From Candidatus Thorarchaeota archaeon (GTDB lineage: Archaea > Asgardarchaeota > Thorarchaeia > Thorarchaeales > Thorarchaeaceae), in the NCBI GenBank assembly GCA_029855935.1, contig JAGSHN010000012.1, positions 124,001 to 188,000 on the forward strand: a stretch of DNA of 64,000 nucleotides, given 5' to 3'. Positions 8,179 to 17,910 of this stretch are shown here, piece by piece. The notes under the pieces are model-generated. The model did no database searches and had not been told where the DNA came from. It saw nothing but the letters and a program-made list of their open reading frames with translations. Position 1 is the first letter of the stretch. Every line of letters begins with the position of its first letter. The position numbers were made by a program, and so were the translations under genes.

Positions 8179-8205
8179 CGGTTGTGTACGACTCGCGCAC
8201 AACCG
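8179..8205. promoter_or_regulatory. 8-bp inverted repeat in second thioredoxin promoter
   Basis: CGGTTGTG and CACAACCG form a perfect dyad with an 11-base spacer. It directly abuts the TATA box at 8206-8213 on the downstream side and spans the inferred start near 8182. This suits a repressor operator. Confidence 0.5.
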
Positions 8206-8213
8206 CTAAAAAG
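8206..8213 (-). promoter_or_regulatory. TATA box of second thioredoxin gene
   Basis: Reads CTTTTTAG on the minus strand and predicts a leader of about 35 bases before ATG 8146. Confidence 0.5.
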
Positions 8214-8340
8214 CATTGTGATAGGTCCTCATCCCCGGTCCACCTCTCGTGAGAAGAAACAGCCCGTTGATGGCGTCTCTCACACTAAAACCTTCATAAG
8301 TGAAGCTCTACCGGCTGTTTCTAGTCGGGTGTGTACTCCA

Positions 8341-10986
8341 ATGCCAGTCCTGCACTGTGCGCGCTGCGGCTCGAAGCTGACAATCTTCAAGGCTGGCGGC
8401 ATATGGACCGTACGATGCAGCACGTGTGGGATTGAGTTGATGGTCGATGGGCGTTCGAAAGACCTCTTCGATGCCTACGAGGAGTTCACGGAGGGCGTGA
8501 TGTCTGGGCGTCTAAGACCCTCGGCTCCCAGAGCTCGGACTGCAGCGACAGAGGTTCTGAGTGTGGAGCCAACTACTCGTAGGCGAGCCCAGAGGGGCAA
8601 GTCCCCGGCACGCGTTGAGACACCCTCGGAGGTCAAGGCCAAGATCTTGGCCGGGGGGAGTCGGCTTGAGGATCTCCCCCGGGCCGTCAGGGCTCTGGTC
8701 GAGCGCGGTCGCGACTATCTCGTTTCGTACAAGTATATGCCAGCGACCGATGCAGACTACGGGGCGTCCATTGATGACATGCCCATACCAAACCGGCTGC
8801 GCGAGGTGCTGAAGAGGAGGGGAATCGACCGGCTGTATAGGTTCCAAGAGGAGGCGTTCGGTGCCATTCTTGATGGCCGTGACGTCGTCATCACGGCTCC
8901 GACAGGGCAGGGCAAGACGGAGGCATTCATCCTTCCAATCATATTGAGGCTCGTCAAGACAATCGATGAGGCGATGTTCAATCCAGGCGTCCGAGCGCTG
9001 CTAATCTATCCGACGAAGGCGCTTGCCCGTGATCAATACGAGAAGATACGAGAGATGTGCAGGGCCGCAAGCCTCATTACTGGAATCTTTGATGGTGATG
9101 TGTCGTCCTCCGAACGCGATAGGCTGTACGAACGTCCGCCCGACATACTGCTGACGAATCCTGATGTGCTTCACTATCATCTTGGATGGTCGAGGTCGCG
9201 TCTGACACCAATTCTGCGCTCGGTGCGATATGTTGTCCTAGATGAGATTCATCTCTATACCGGGTCAATGGGCGCCAATGTTTACTACATTCTCAAGCGG
9301 CTTGAGCTGGAAACCGGACGCCTACAGAAGATTGGTGCCTCTGCCACAGTTGCGAACCCCAAGGAGTTCGCCGACATGCTCTTTGACAGTGACACCTATC
9401 TCGTTCGCTCTGAGAGGGCCCGGAGGGGCCCGGTGCACTTTATGATGTATTATCCGGGAGAGCGAAGCAAGTACAGCATGATTACCGACATCGTGTCGAC
9501 ACTTATCCGTGGCGGATTCAAGACCCTCGTCTTCGGGAACACGCACAGCGAGGCCGAACTGCTGAACCTCCTGCTGCGGGAACAGGGAATCAAGTCAATG
9601 GTCCACCGCGCGGGCCTGCCAAAGAAGTACCGACTGGAAGTCGAGGACAGTTTTCGGAGGGGCGCTCTCCCAGTCATAGTCTCGACGCCGACGCTGGAGC
9701 TTGGCATAGACATTGGAGACCTCGACTGTGTAGTGAGCATGATTGTGTCGATAACTCGGCTGACGCAGCGTGTCGGACGTGCCGGGCGGAAGGGTCAGGA
9801 GAGCGTGGCAGTGCTGGCGCTGCGCGACAACGACCCCATCTCATCGTTCTACCGCTACAAACCTGAGAAGTACTTTACGGACATCGATGCGGCCTATATG
9901 GAGCCCGAGAACGAGGTGGTCGGACGCGTTCAGCTCATAGCTGCAGCCATGACGGGGAAGCTGAGGACCTCGATGTTTCCGCGTCAGATGCGACTGTTTG
10001 AATCGCTTCAGGAGGAGGGGCTGATCTCAATTGATGAGGATGGTACAGTACGTATCAAGGACTTCTCTCGTGCAAGGAAGATCTGGCACGAGTACAGCAT
10101 ACGTGGAATTGGCGATGTCGTGGAGATTCGCACAGAGCGCAAGAAGATTGGGGAGCGCACCATGCCAATGGCCGCGCAAGAGCTGCATCCTGGTGCCATC
10201 TATCTCCACGGAGGCAACGCCTATCGGTCTGTAGAGTTCAAGTATCGTCCTGGCCTCGGTAGGGCTCGTGTCGTCCCGTACCAGGGACCCAGGGTCTACA
10301 CTAGGCCGCTCTACTCAATAATGCCAGCAATAGTGCAGGTGCACGAGGCGAAGCAGGTACTTGGTATGAGAGTGATCTATTGTACCCTGCGAATGACACA
10401 GGAGGTAACGGGCTACCTCACGCTCGAGACACGCACTGGCAAAGTCATCGGAAAGGAGTGGCTGGCCGAGCCGCTCGTCTATAGCTATCTGACCAGGGGA
10501 ATCGCCTTCAAGGCGCCACCACCGAAGCGCTCAGTAGAGCAGTACTTGAAGAGGAATCTGGAGGACTCCAGAGGAATGCTGATGGGAGTCACGCAGCTCT
10601 ATGGTGGCGCTTACCATGCGCTTGAGCACGTCCTCATTGAGTCGAGTGACATGCTTACAGGAGGCAGCACGCGCGAGATCGGTGGTGTCTCGATGGGCGA
10701 CTCGGGTGTCATATTCGTCTACGATGGCAGTCCTGGCGGGAATGGCGCCTCCAAACTGCTCTTTTCAAGGCTGCCGGAAGCGTTTTCACGTGTGGAGACA
10801 ATACTGTCAAGATGCGAGTGCAAGACTGTAGACGGATGTCCCCTGTGCACGTACTCGTACCAGTGCGGCAACAACAATCAACCGCTCTTCAAGCCTGGCG
10901 CGCTGGAGAGCGTGAGACAGATTCTGAAGGGCGTCAGTACATCGATTGAGGATGACTCTCACATCGGGTATGAGCCTCTGGTCTGA
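8341..10986 (+). CDS. MrfA/YprA-like DEAD-box helicase with DUF1998 domain
   Basis: An SF2 helicase of 881 residues. An N-terminal zinc finger (CARCGSKL...VRCSTCGIEL, about 6-35) is followed by a RecA pair. Q motif and Walker A: FQEEAFGA and APTGQGKTEAF (about 185). Motif II DEIH, motif III GASAT, and motifs IVa-VI STPTLELGIDIGD and QRVGRAGR. The C-terminal DUF1998 part has four cysteines (CECKTVDGCPLCTYSYQCG, about 823-841). That layout is the MrfA family, 3'-5' helicases in bacterial mitomycin and crosslink repair. ATG 8341 follows GGGTGTG, and a TATA-like CTTCATAAG is at 8292-8300. No MrfB-like nuclease is adjacent. The next gene, ArcS, starts 36 bases on. Confidence 0.88.
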   Translation: MPVLHCARCGSKLTIFKAGGIWTVRCSTCGIELMVDGRSKDLFDAYEEFTEGVMSGRLRPSAPRARTAATEVLSVEPTTRRRAQRGKSPARVETPSEVKAKILAGGSRLEDLPRAVRALVERGRDYLVSYKYMPATDADYGASIDDMPIPNRLREVLKRRGIDRLYRFQEEAFGAILDGRDVVITAPTGQGKTEAFILPIILRLVKTIDEAMFNPGVRALLIYPTKALARDQYEKIREMCRAASLITGIFDGDVSSSERDRLYERPPDILLTNPDVLHYHLGWSRSRLTPILRSVRYVVLDEIHLYTGSMGANVYYILKRLELETGRLQKIGASATVANPKEFADMLFDSDTYLVRSERARRGPVHFMMYYPGERSKYSMITDIVSTLIRGGFKTLVFGNTHSEAELLNLLLREQGIKSMVHRAGLPKKYRLEVEDSFRRGALPVIVSTPTLELGIDIGDLDCVVSMIVSITRLTQRVGRAGRKGQESVAVLALRDNDPISSFYRYKPEKYFTDIDAAYMEPENEVVGRVQLIAAAMTGKLRTSMFPRQMRLFESLQEEGLISIDEDGTVRIKDFSRARKIWHEYSIRGIGDVVEIRTERKKIGERTMPMAAQELHPGAIYLHGGNAYRSVEFKYRPGLGRARVVPYQGPRVYTRPLYSIMPAIVQVHEAKQVLGMRVIYCTLRMTQEVTGYLTLETRTGKVIGKEWLAEPLVYSYLTRGIAFKAPPPKRSVEQYLKRNLEDSRGMLMGVTQLYGGAYHALEHVLIESSDMLTGGSTREIGGVSMGDSGVIFVYDGSPGGNGASKLLFSRLPEAFSRVETILSRCECKTVDGCPLCTYSYQCGNNNQPLFKPGALESVRQILKGVSTSIEDDSHIGYEPLV

Positions 10987-11021
10987 CCGACGGTCCGGTT
11001 GATCGACCGACCCGCGAGTGG

Positions 11022-12992
11022 ATGAAGATGAGCAGATTCGAGATAGAACGCGGTCACGATGGTCCTGCAAGGCGTGGAAGGTGGGTCTCCCCTGTTGGAA
11101 TTATCGAAACTCCATTCCTTCTTGGCCCTCCCAACATCAAGGATGTTGATGCTGTGTATATTGTTCCCGACCACGACATACTCACGCAGGTGTCACAACC
11201 TACCGTGCTTGTTATGCCCACACTGCTTAGTGGGAGGAGTGCAGGTGAGGACATTCTCTCAGAGCGTTCGCCACTCGTTGCTGCCCCCTCTGTCGTGGGC
11301 GCCTCAGCTGTTTCATCCGAGATGGTCACCGCTCTGATTCGCGAACAGCTTCATATGGCGGGCGACCACGATGACCCATCGCGAGTGGTACTACGTCTTC
11401 CCCCAATTGACGATATGGCTCTGCTTGGGCCCTTGGTGACAGAGGCACACAACATAGGTGTACGTGCTGCGCTACTGCAGTTCGATGGGATGCTGGGTCG
11501 ACGCGATCTCAACTCGGTCATCATACGTTCTATGCTTCCGCGCAACTGGCTCACCATAGCTGTTGGTAGTATCGAACCCTGCCTCGTCCCACTGCTATCC
11601 TACATAGGCATTGATGGCTTTGATGTCAGTCGTGCGGATGAGGCCGCCAGACGGCACGAGCGACTGTGGCAGAACGGAACCGAATGTGTGACCAGCATCC
11701 ATGATGCGCGGTTCTGTGCGTGCACAGCCTGCACAATGGCCACGGACAGTGCGGAGGGTGATCTGGAGTCTGTGTTGAGAGGGCACAACATTCACATCTA
11801 TCGCACTGTGCTCTCCGAGGCAGTGCACGCCCGGTCAAGAGGTCTACTCAGATGGCTTGTTGAATCAATGACACACGTGTCACCGGGGATGGCTACGTTT
11901 CTCCGCAGAGTGGACCGCGCTGTCTATCCTTACATTGAGGAGTTTACGCCGACGGTCGGGCCGTCTTATCTCCCTCTCATAGGCCCGGAGTCCTATCACG
12001 CTGCAGCTGTTGCGCGATTCCGACAACGGCTGGCTGAGAGATATAGTCCACCGGAGGATAAGCAGATTGTTCTATTGTTGCCCTGCTCTGCACGGAAGCC
12101 GTACTCGGAGTCACGTTCTCACCGGAGATTCATAGAAACGATAGAGTCCGCCCTGCAGGGAGCCAGATCTGCAGTCGCAGAGGTCGTGATCACATCCCCT
12201 CTCGGAGTCGTCCCACGTGAGCTGGAACGCCTGTACCCCGCTGCACAGTACGACATACCTGTCACTGGCGACTGGGATGCCGAGGAGATTCGGATTGCAG
12301 CCGAGGCCCTGCGGACACACTTGAGCAAGTTCAGCAGCGATGTCGTCGTGGTGGCTCACACCTCCGGTGGGTATGCCGATGTACTTCGTGCCGCACAGGA
12401 CGATATCGACCAGAGCATAATCTATACGATACAGGGAGGCTCTGCCACGTCAGACGAAGCTCTCGAGTCGCTCCGAGAGACTCTCAGTGATGTGGGTGGC
12501 CTTCTCGGCCTTCAGGTTTCGTATGAGGGTCGCTCTGATAGACGTCGCCGTCGTCCTCGGAACGCGCTTGTGGGAGAGACACTGAGAGCAACAGCTGACT
12601 TCCAGTTCGGCCCCGGTGCGGGATCGCTCCTTGTTCCTGACAGCGCCCGCCTGAGAGGACGACTATATGCAACGGTCACATGCACAGTGGAGGGGCAGCA
12701 ACTCTGCTCATACGTTGGTTCCACGGGACTACTCTCTCTGACGCTTGCGGGGGCACGCCGAATATCCTCCTTGGGAAACTATTGGGTACGTTTTGATGGT
12801 GAAACACTGAGAGGTGGTTCCCTCTTTGCAGTTGCAGTGACAGATGCAGACCCTCTGATCCGGCCCGGTGACGAGGTGATAGTTCTGAACACCGATGGCG
12901 AGGTTGTCGGAGTGGGACGCAGTGAGATGTCTGGTCGTGAGATGTGTGAGTTTGACAATGGCCGCGCAGTCTCGATACGACACAAGGAGTAG
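11022..12992 (+). CDS. arcS: archaeosine synthase ArcS
   Basis: The protein has 656 residues. ArcS adds lysine to preQ0-modified position 15 of archaeal tRNA; its partner RaSEA then converts the adduct to archaeosine. It has a degenerate TGT-like N-terminal domain (about 1-330), a core domain with the ArcS-type signature LLPCSARKPYSESRSH (about 350-366), and a C-terminal PUA domain (about 570-650) for tRNA binding. The start is ATG 11022, with ATG 11028 as an alternative. RaSEA follows 9 bases after the stop, so the two form an operon matching the known ArcS-RaSEA complex. Queuine-type transglycosylase TgtA is not in the window. Confidence 0.9.
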   Translation: MKMSRFEIERGHDGPARRGRWVSPVGIIETPFLLGPPNIKDVDAVYIVPDHDILTQVSQPTVLVMPTLLSGRSAGEDILSERSPLVAAPSVVGASAVSSEMVTALIREQLHMAGDHDDPSRVVLRLPPIDDMALLGPLVTEAHNIGVRAALLQFDGMLGRRDLNSVIIRSMLPRNWLTIAVGSIEPCLVPLLSYIGIDGFDVSRADEAARRHERLWQNGTECVTSIHDARFCACTACTMATDSAEGDLESVLRGHNIHIYRTVLSEAVHARSRGLLRWLVESMTHVSPGMATFLRRVDRAVYPYIEEFTPTVGPSYLPLIGPESYHAAAVARFRQRLAERYSPPEDKQIVLLLPCSARKPYSESRSHRRFIETIESALQGARSAVAEVVITSPLGVVPRELERLYPAAQYDIPVTGDWDAEEIRIAAEALRTHLSKFSSDVVVVAHTSGGYADVLRAAQDDIDQSIIYTIQGGSATSDEALESLRETLSDVGGLLGLQVSYEGRSDRRRRRPRNALVGETLRATADFQFGPGAGSLLVPDSARLRGRLYATVTCTVEGQQLCSYVGSTGLLSLTLAGARRISSLGNYWVRFDGETLRGGSLFAVAVTDADPLIRPGDEVIVLNTDGEVVGVGRSEMSGREMCEFDNGRAVSIRHKE

Positions 12993-13001
12993 AGTCCAGA
13001 G

Positions 13002-14093
13002 GTGAGCGACGTGATACGAGACATGGACAGGCTGACAGAGGCAGTCTCCAAGATGAGTCTTGAGGCCCGCGCGGACTCGATTGCGTCCCGACGGAGGAGA
13101 AATCCGGAGATTCCCGCGGCAGCCTGGACAGCAAGAACGGTCGTTCAAGGCAATGAGGGAACAGCAATTGCCATAGTCCTCTCCACAATCGGTTGCAGTC
13201 ACGCTCGAGATGAGAACGGCGGGTGCACAATGTGCAGCTACCTCCTCGACGGGACTGAGGCCCCTGTGACTGCCGACGACCTCGTCAAGCAGTTCAGAAC
13301 CGCAATGATGAGGGTCTCTGACGCGGATGGTCCATTGTCCGTCAAGCTGTACACGAGCGGAAGTTTCCTCGACCCGGAGGAGGTGCCCCCACAGGCACGT
13401 GGCGAGATTCTGCAGCTCATCTCAAGCGACAGTCGTGTCCAACACGTGGTGATCGAGTCAAGGCCTGAGTTCGTCATTGAGGATGCAGTCGTAGAGGTGA
13501 GGCAGGCTCTTCCTGATGTCTTTGTCGAGATTGGCATGGGACTGGAGTCGAGCAATGACGTGATCCGCCTATTGTGCCTAAACAAGGGCTTCACGAGGGC
13601 CGAGTTCATCTCGGCGGTTGAGACTGCCCGGCGCCATGGCATAGGCACAAGAGCCTACGTCTTGCTCAAGCCCCCATTTCTGACGGAGCAGGAGGCACTG
13701 ACGGACGCCGTTGAGACAATGCAGGACGCTGCAGAGATGGGTGTGACGACAGTCTCGGTCAATCCAGTGAACATCCAGCGGCACACGCTCGTGAGTCAGC
13801 TCTGGAGCCGTGGTGCCTACCGGCCCCCGTGGCTCTGGACAGTTGTGGAGGCACTGCAACGTGCCCGGATGTTCTTGCCCGTGGGGGTCAGGATCGAATG
13901 CGATCCCGTTGCTGGAGGCACGCATCGCGGTGCACATAATTGTGGCGACTGTGATGGTGCCGCACTCGATGCGATTCGAAGGTTCTCTCTGACTCAGGAC
14001 CTCAGAACATTTGACGGGCTTGACTGTCACTGTCGTCCTCGGTGGCATCACGTTCTGGAGCACGAGGGTGCCTCACTGGTTGTGCACTACTGA
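13002..14093 (+). CDS. archaeosine radical SAM protein RaSEA
   Basis: A radical S-adenosylmethionine enzyme of 363 residues. The cluster cysteines are in STIGCSHARDENGGCTMCSY (about 62-80); the wide spacing before the CxxC pair is the Elp3-like arrangement described for RaSEA. The central barrel contains the GMGLESSNDVIR and KGFTRAEF segments typical of that group. The C-terminal region carries extra cysteines (HNCGDCDG, DCHCRPRW). It converts the lysine adduct made by ArcS into archaeosine at tRNA position 15. The start is GTG 13002. Co-transcribed with arcS. Confidence 0.88.
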   Translation: MSDVIRDMDRLTEAVSKMSLEARADSIASRRRRNPEIPAAAWTARTVVQGNEGTAIAIVLSTIGCSHARDENGGCTMCSYLLDGTEAPVTADDLVKQFRTAMMRVSDADGPLSVKLYTSGSFLDPEEVPPQARGEILQLISSDSRVQHVVIESRPEFVIEDAVVEVRQALPDVFVEIGMGLESSNDVIRLLCLNKGFTRAEFISAVETARRHGIGTRAYVLLKPPFLTEQEALTDAVETMQDAAEMGVTTVSVNPVNIQRHTLVSQLWSRGAYRPPWLWTVVEALQRARMFLPVGVRIECDPVAGGTHRGAHNCGDCDGAALDAIRRFSLTQDLRTFDGLDCHCRPRWHHVLEHEGASLVVHY

Positions 14094-14188
14094 GGCCCAG
14101 AAGACCTCTCTCAGGTGTGCCCGAGTGGTGACTAAATACTGTGGTCCCAACAGGCCAGTGCTGAACAGATGTTCTGAGAGGTTCTTCG

Positions 14189-15532
14189 ATGACCAGTCTC
14201 TTGCAGACGGAACGGGATGGGGAAACTCCTCTTCCACTCAAGGCCGCACTGCGGGACCTCTTGGGGCGGAGGAGCTACACGGTGTTCCTTGCGACAGCCT
14301 GGAGTCTATACGCCTTTGAGTCGCTGAACATCTTCTTCAATCTCTATCTCCGGGATCTCGGATGGACGTTTCTGTCGATTGGGATACTCGGTGCCGCGAA
14401 TCAGGCAATCGCCGCTCTCTCACGCATCATTGGTGGATACGTTGGCGATCACGTGGACCGGAAGAGCCTCGCTGCTGCGTCAATGCTGGTCGTTTCCGGC
14501 TTCTACCTGCTCATCGCTCTGTCCATTCATCCAGTCGTCCTCGTCCTTGCTCTTCTCCTCTACTCGACTATGCATCTCGTGACGAGTGGCTCGTCCGCCT
14601 ATGTGATGAACAGCATTCCTCAACGACATAGTGGTCTGGCTCTCTCCCTGTTCACAGCCGGACGTGCAATCGGGATCTCGGCCCTCCTAGCTCTGAACAT
14701 CCTCGTACCAGTCATAGGGTTCGGTGCAGGATTCCGTTTCCTTGCATTGCTGGCATCCTGCGTACTGATGGCGAGCGCAGTGGTGCGTCATGTATGGTTG
14801 GCACCCAGCCCAATAGAACACGAGATGGGTCCAGAGGGTCTCCTCCGTAATTTCCTCTCCGAGAATGCACGGGCGCTGCGTGTCCTCGTCTTGGCGCTCC
14901 CCGGCACTCTTCTCGTTGTGCTGCTTGATGCCGTGAGCGATGGCCTGTTCAAGTTCGGCGCCCTTCTCTATGCCAACGAGTTTCTCAACGTGTCGATTCC
15001 GGGTATCGGCAGCATAATGATCTTCACGCTGCTCTTCTCGGTGCCGCTGCTCATCTGGGTGGGCCGTGTGGCTGACACCCGAGGTCTGAGCAGCGCCGCC
15101 GACCTGGTCTATGCTATGATGCCTCTCTCAACATTTCTGATTCTGGTGGCCCCGGCTGTTCCGATGTGGGCCCCCGCTGACTGGGCAATAGGGGCGGAGT
15201 CCCTATTCCCCGGTCTTGGAGCAGTGTTCACCACAGTCTTCCTCGCGATAGTCCTCAAGTATGTGAACGACATTCTGTGGAACCTTGTGCTGATCACTCT
15301 GATACGCAAGAACCTCCCATCCAGCGACACGTCGAAGTTTCTGGCTCTCTTCTGGTTCTTGGTCGCCCTGTTGACCGCTCTTGGCCCGGTCTTGGGCGGC
15401 TTACTGTTCTCGTTCGGCGTGCCGTCTCTTGTCTTTGTCGCGGCCCTGTTTCTCAACGTCCTTATCCTGTTCTCTCTGCATCGGTACGGGCTCTTCGCAC
15501 GACCGGGCGTCCCCAACGTGGAAGACAGATGA
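14189..15532 (+). CDS. MFS transporter
   Basis: A 447-residue polytopic membrane protein with about 12 hydrophobic helices in two bundles. The loop after helix 2 (IIGGYVGDHVDRKSL) is the major facilitator superfamily motif A, and the second half has a related VGRVADTRGLSSA. Substrate cannot be told; many such archaeal proteins export drugs or small metabolites. The ATG follows an AGAGGTT site. It lies 95 bases behind the RaSEA gene and may have a separate promoter. Confidence 0.85.
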   Translation: MTSLLQTERDGETPLPLKAALRDLLGRRSYTVFLATAWSLYAFESLNIFFNLYLRDLGWTFLSIGILGAANQAIAALSRIIGGYVGDHVDRKSLAAASMLVVSGFYLLIALSIHPVVLVLALLLYSTMHLVTSGSSAYVMNSIPQRHSGLALSLFTAGRAIGISALLALNILVPVIGFGAGFRFLALLASCVLMASAVVRHVWLAPSPIEHEMGPEGLLRNFLSENARALRVLVLALPGTLLVVLLDAVSDGLFKFGALLYANEFLNVSIPGIGSIMIFTLLFSVPLLIWVGRVADTRGLSSAADLVYAMMPLSTFLILVAPAVPMWAPADWAIGAESLFPGLGAVFTTVFLAIVLKYVNDILWNLVLITLIRKNLPSSDTSKFLALFWFLVALLTALGPVLGGLLFSFGVPSLVFVAALFLNVLILFSLHRYGLFARPGVPNVEDR

Positions 15533-15596
15533 ATAAAGTCTTAAAGGCCATCCAGCGGCGAATTCAATGTTCAGGTAGTCTGGAGACGGGCCCAAC

Positions 15597-15944
15597 ATGC
15601 CGAGATATGTGACACGTGTAAGCATCTGGTTCTATAGCGAGGGAGCCTCTCCCTCTGAGGTGATCAAACGTCTGACGGAGCTTGGTTTCACTCCAGTGCG
15701 GGGTGCCTTCGACTTTGTCTACGAGCACAAGCAGGAGGACATGGACGAGCGGGACCTCAGCAGCTCGATACTGGAGATTGCCAATGCTCTCCACGCCGCT
15801 CTGTCAGGGTTCAAGGTCTGGTACAACCTTGACACACATCTCGCGGACGAGGGGGCCGACTACGTCCCGCTGGAGGCAATAGACGCGGAACTCGCAGCGA
15901 CCCGCGAAGAGATCTCCAAGATGGAGAACGAGATTGAGCAGTAG
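15597..15944 (+). CDS. small hypothetical protein with C-terminal coiled coil
   Basis: Not recognised. The protein has 115 residues. Residues 1-85 have strand-helix alternation (VTRVSIWFYSEGA, PSEVIKRLTELGF, FKVWYNLDTHL) that could be a small alpha/beta fold. Residues 92-115 form an acidic helix with heptad character. There is no membrane segment. A TATA-like GTCTTAAAG at 15538-15546 predicts a start near 15567. The gene is convergent with the beta-sandwich protein gene. Confidence 0.6.
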   Translation: MPRYVTRVSIWFYSEGASPSEVIKRLTELGFTPVRGAFDFVYEHKQEDMDERDLSSSILEIANALHAALSGFKVWYNLDTHLADEGADYVPLEAIDAELAATREEISKMENEIEQ

Positions 15945-15973
15945 TTGCTTCTTCAGTGCAAAAGGAGTGTGAA

Positions 15974-16001
15974 GGGGGACGGGAAGAGCATCCCGTTCCC
16001 C
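15974..16001. terminator. GC-rich hairpin between convergent genes
   Basis: GGGG-ACGGG pairs with CCCGTTCCCC with one bulged T and an 8-base loop. It lies between two convergent genes and may help end transcription from either side, although no long T-tract follows. Confidence 0.35.
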
Positions 16002-16059
16002 TCACCGGGAGGGACCGACTAATTGCGGTGAGTGGGAATAGGAGGTACTCTCTCTCCGG

Positions 16060-17841
16060 CTAGTCGGATGTGACCTCCGGTTCGCGGCGCTCATACTCGC
16101 CCTCGCCACGAACGGTTACATTGAGCTTCTTCCTGTCACCGGGATTCATCCGTGCCCAGGACCATCTCATCGTTATGCCATCGTCGACTGTGTCGATTCT
16201 TGGCTCCTCGTCCGATGGCTCGACTGAGACGAACTCGAAGCCCTTGGGGACCCAGTCGGTCACGGTCACGTTCTCGACTGTCACCTCGCCCTTGTTCTCA
16301 ATGACGAGCACAACCACGTACTCACCCGGGCTGGCACCCCTGTTGATGGCCTTCTTCGCTGAGATGCGCCGCTTCTTGTAGACGACACCAATCTTATGAC
16401 CGTCCTCCGGGCTCTGGACATCTATGACGGTCCCAGGTGGGTATATCGTCGCCTCACACCGTATAGGACTTGGGTACTCCTTCTCCGGTCGGCTCTTCCA
16501 CGCCATAATGGCGTAATTGATCTTTATGCTGTCACCCGGCTCAAGTTCGCCGACCGTGTCCTTCAGGTCCTTGAATCTGAACGTCAGTGTATGGGCCGAT
16601 TCAGGGTCTTGGTCGTCAGGATCAATCGTGAACTCGTAGTCCCCAGTGTATTCCTTCCCTGCTATCCAGACTGTTATGTGTTCGGGCTTCGGCGGCATGA
16701 CATCGTCGGGGAGATGGTCAATGATTGTAACCTCGTTCAGCCTTGCCGTGCCTGTGTTCTTCACCTCTATGGTGACCTCGACAGGAGTCTTATCGAAGCT
16801 GGCGACCTCCGGAGGATCAAACACCTTTGTGTAGTCAATCTTGTAGACCGGGATTGTCTGGGGAGTCTTCTCAATGGTTCCGAGAACCCTCTTGGTGACA
16901 GTCCTGACGGGAGTGTAGATGACCTCGTGTGTCACCTTCGGTGGTGTCTTGCTTTCAATCTGAAAGCTGACGCTCCACTCTTGTCCAGGACCGAGCTCGA
17001 CTGCAGGTGACTCGTCAATCCTCTTGATCTTCTCTCCTCCCTCCTCGGGAGTCACGTACACCTCTGCGTGGTCAATTCGCACAACAAGGTCGCTCTCATT
17101 GGCACACTCCAGGGTGCACTCCCACTGGTTCGGCTGTGTCTCTGCAGTGTCCACACCAGTGAGAAACTCTGTGAGGGCTGTCATATCTGGGTCCAGACTC
17201 GACCTCTGCTGTCCCTCCGCACGGTACGTGACGACAACGTCGCCAGAGTTGACCACAGTGATGTCTTCGACACGGACAACGCCTCGGATCACAATGGTAG
17301 ACTCCTCGTGCGGGTATATTACGAAGTCCTTCCATATCACCTGACGTGTACCCTCATCGAACTCTGCAGTACCGGACTGTGTGGACTCGATGACAACATC
17401 CGTCATCTCTGGCGGTATCGTCTTGTTGAGCACGATGTTGTCAATCTCACCATCAGTCTCATTTCTTACTTGGATAGTGATTCTGATGTTGTTGTCCTTG
17501 CCGTGAGCGTATGCCCAGTGCGGCTCTTCGGTCTCGACGTCGGCGCACGTGTCATATCTCTCAGTCACAGTGAGCAGTGGCGCATCAATATCCACAGTAT
17601 ACTCGTACTCCCAGCGTCCACCTGCATCAATCTCCCCAGCAGAGAGGGTCTCCTCTTCTATGTTGGTCCGTTCTCGGCTGTCTCCGAGCAGTACTCTGAC
17701 GTTCCATATTCTGTTCTGCTGTGACACGTTATTGACGCTGAGGATACCAGTCGCAGTGGCAGACAGGAGCTCGCTCTGTTCACCAAGCGTCGCCTTCTCT
17801 TTCTCCTCAATGTCGATGACTACTCTCTTTTCCTCGCTCAA
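16060..17841 (-). CDS. DUF11-like beta-sandwich repeat protein, no export signal
   Basis: About 593 residues made of tandem Ig-like beta-sandwich units. Repeated signatures resemble DUF11/CARDB-type modules: RITIQVRNETDGEIDNIV, VTIEVKNTGTARLNEVTI, VVVLVIENKGEVTVENVTV, each followed by a xxxPPxxxDVV or VPKGFEF turn. Such modules are normally on the cell surface. Here the N-terminus is charged (SEEKRVVIDIEEKEKA), with no signal peptide and no C-terminal anchor, so the protein is probably cytoplasmic. The start chosen is TTG 17841 behind GGTGGGTGAGA; GTG 17871 would add ten residues and still no signal. It follows the inactive metallo-beta-lactamase-fold gene by 69 bases, probably in one transcript. 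Confidence 0.7.
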   Translation of the reverse strand: MSEEKRVVIDIEEKEKATLGEQSELLSATATGILSVNNVSQQNRIWNVRVLLGDSRERTNIEEETLSAGEIDAGGRWEYEYTVDIDAPLLTVTERYDTCADVETEEPHWAYAHGKDNNIRITIQVRNETDGEIDNIVLNKTIPPEMTDVVIESTQSGTAEFDEGTRQVIWKDFVIYPHEESTIVIRGVVRVEDITVVNSGDVVVTYRAEGQQRSSLDPDMTALTEFLTGVDTAETQPNQWECTLECANESDLVVRIDHAEVYVTPEEGGEKIKRIDESPAVELGPGQEWSVSFQIESKTPPKVTHEVIYTPVRTVTKRVLGTIEKTPQTIPVYKIDYTKVFDPPEVASFDKTPVEVTIEVKNTGTARLNEVTIIDHLPDDVMPPKPEHITVWIAGKEYTGDYEFTIDPDDQDPESAHTLTFRFKDLKDTVGELEPGDSIKINYAIMAWKSRPEKEYPSPIRCEATIYPPGTVIDVQSPEDGHKIGVVYKKRRISAKKAINRGASPGEYVVVLVIENKGEVTVENVTVTDWVPKGFEFVSVEPSDEEPRIDTVDDGITMRWSWARMNPGDRKKLNVTVRGEGEYERREPEVTSD

Positions 17842-17910
17842 TGTTTCTCTCACCCACCTATACGTTCTCACGCTCCCGGGCGTTCCGGCTCATCAGGTTC
17901 GCGTCCGAGT

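Noticed and set aside
8167-8340. Longer N-terminus for the MrfA-like helicase
   Set aside because: It would run through the thioredoxin promoter and upstream of the helicase TATA-like element at 8292-8300; the zinc finger begins right after ATG 8341.
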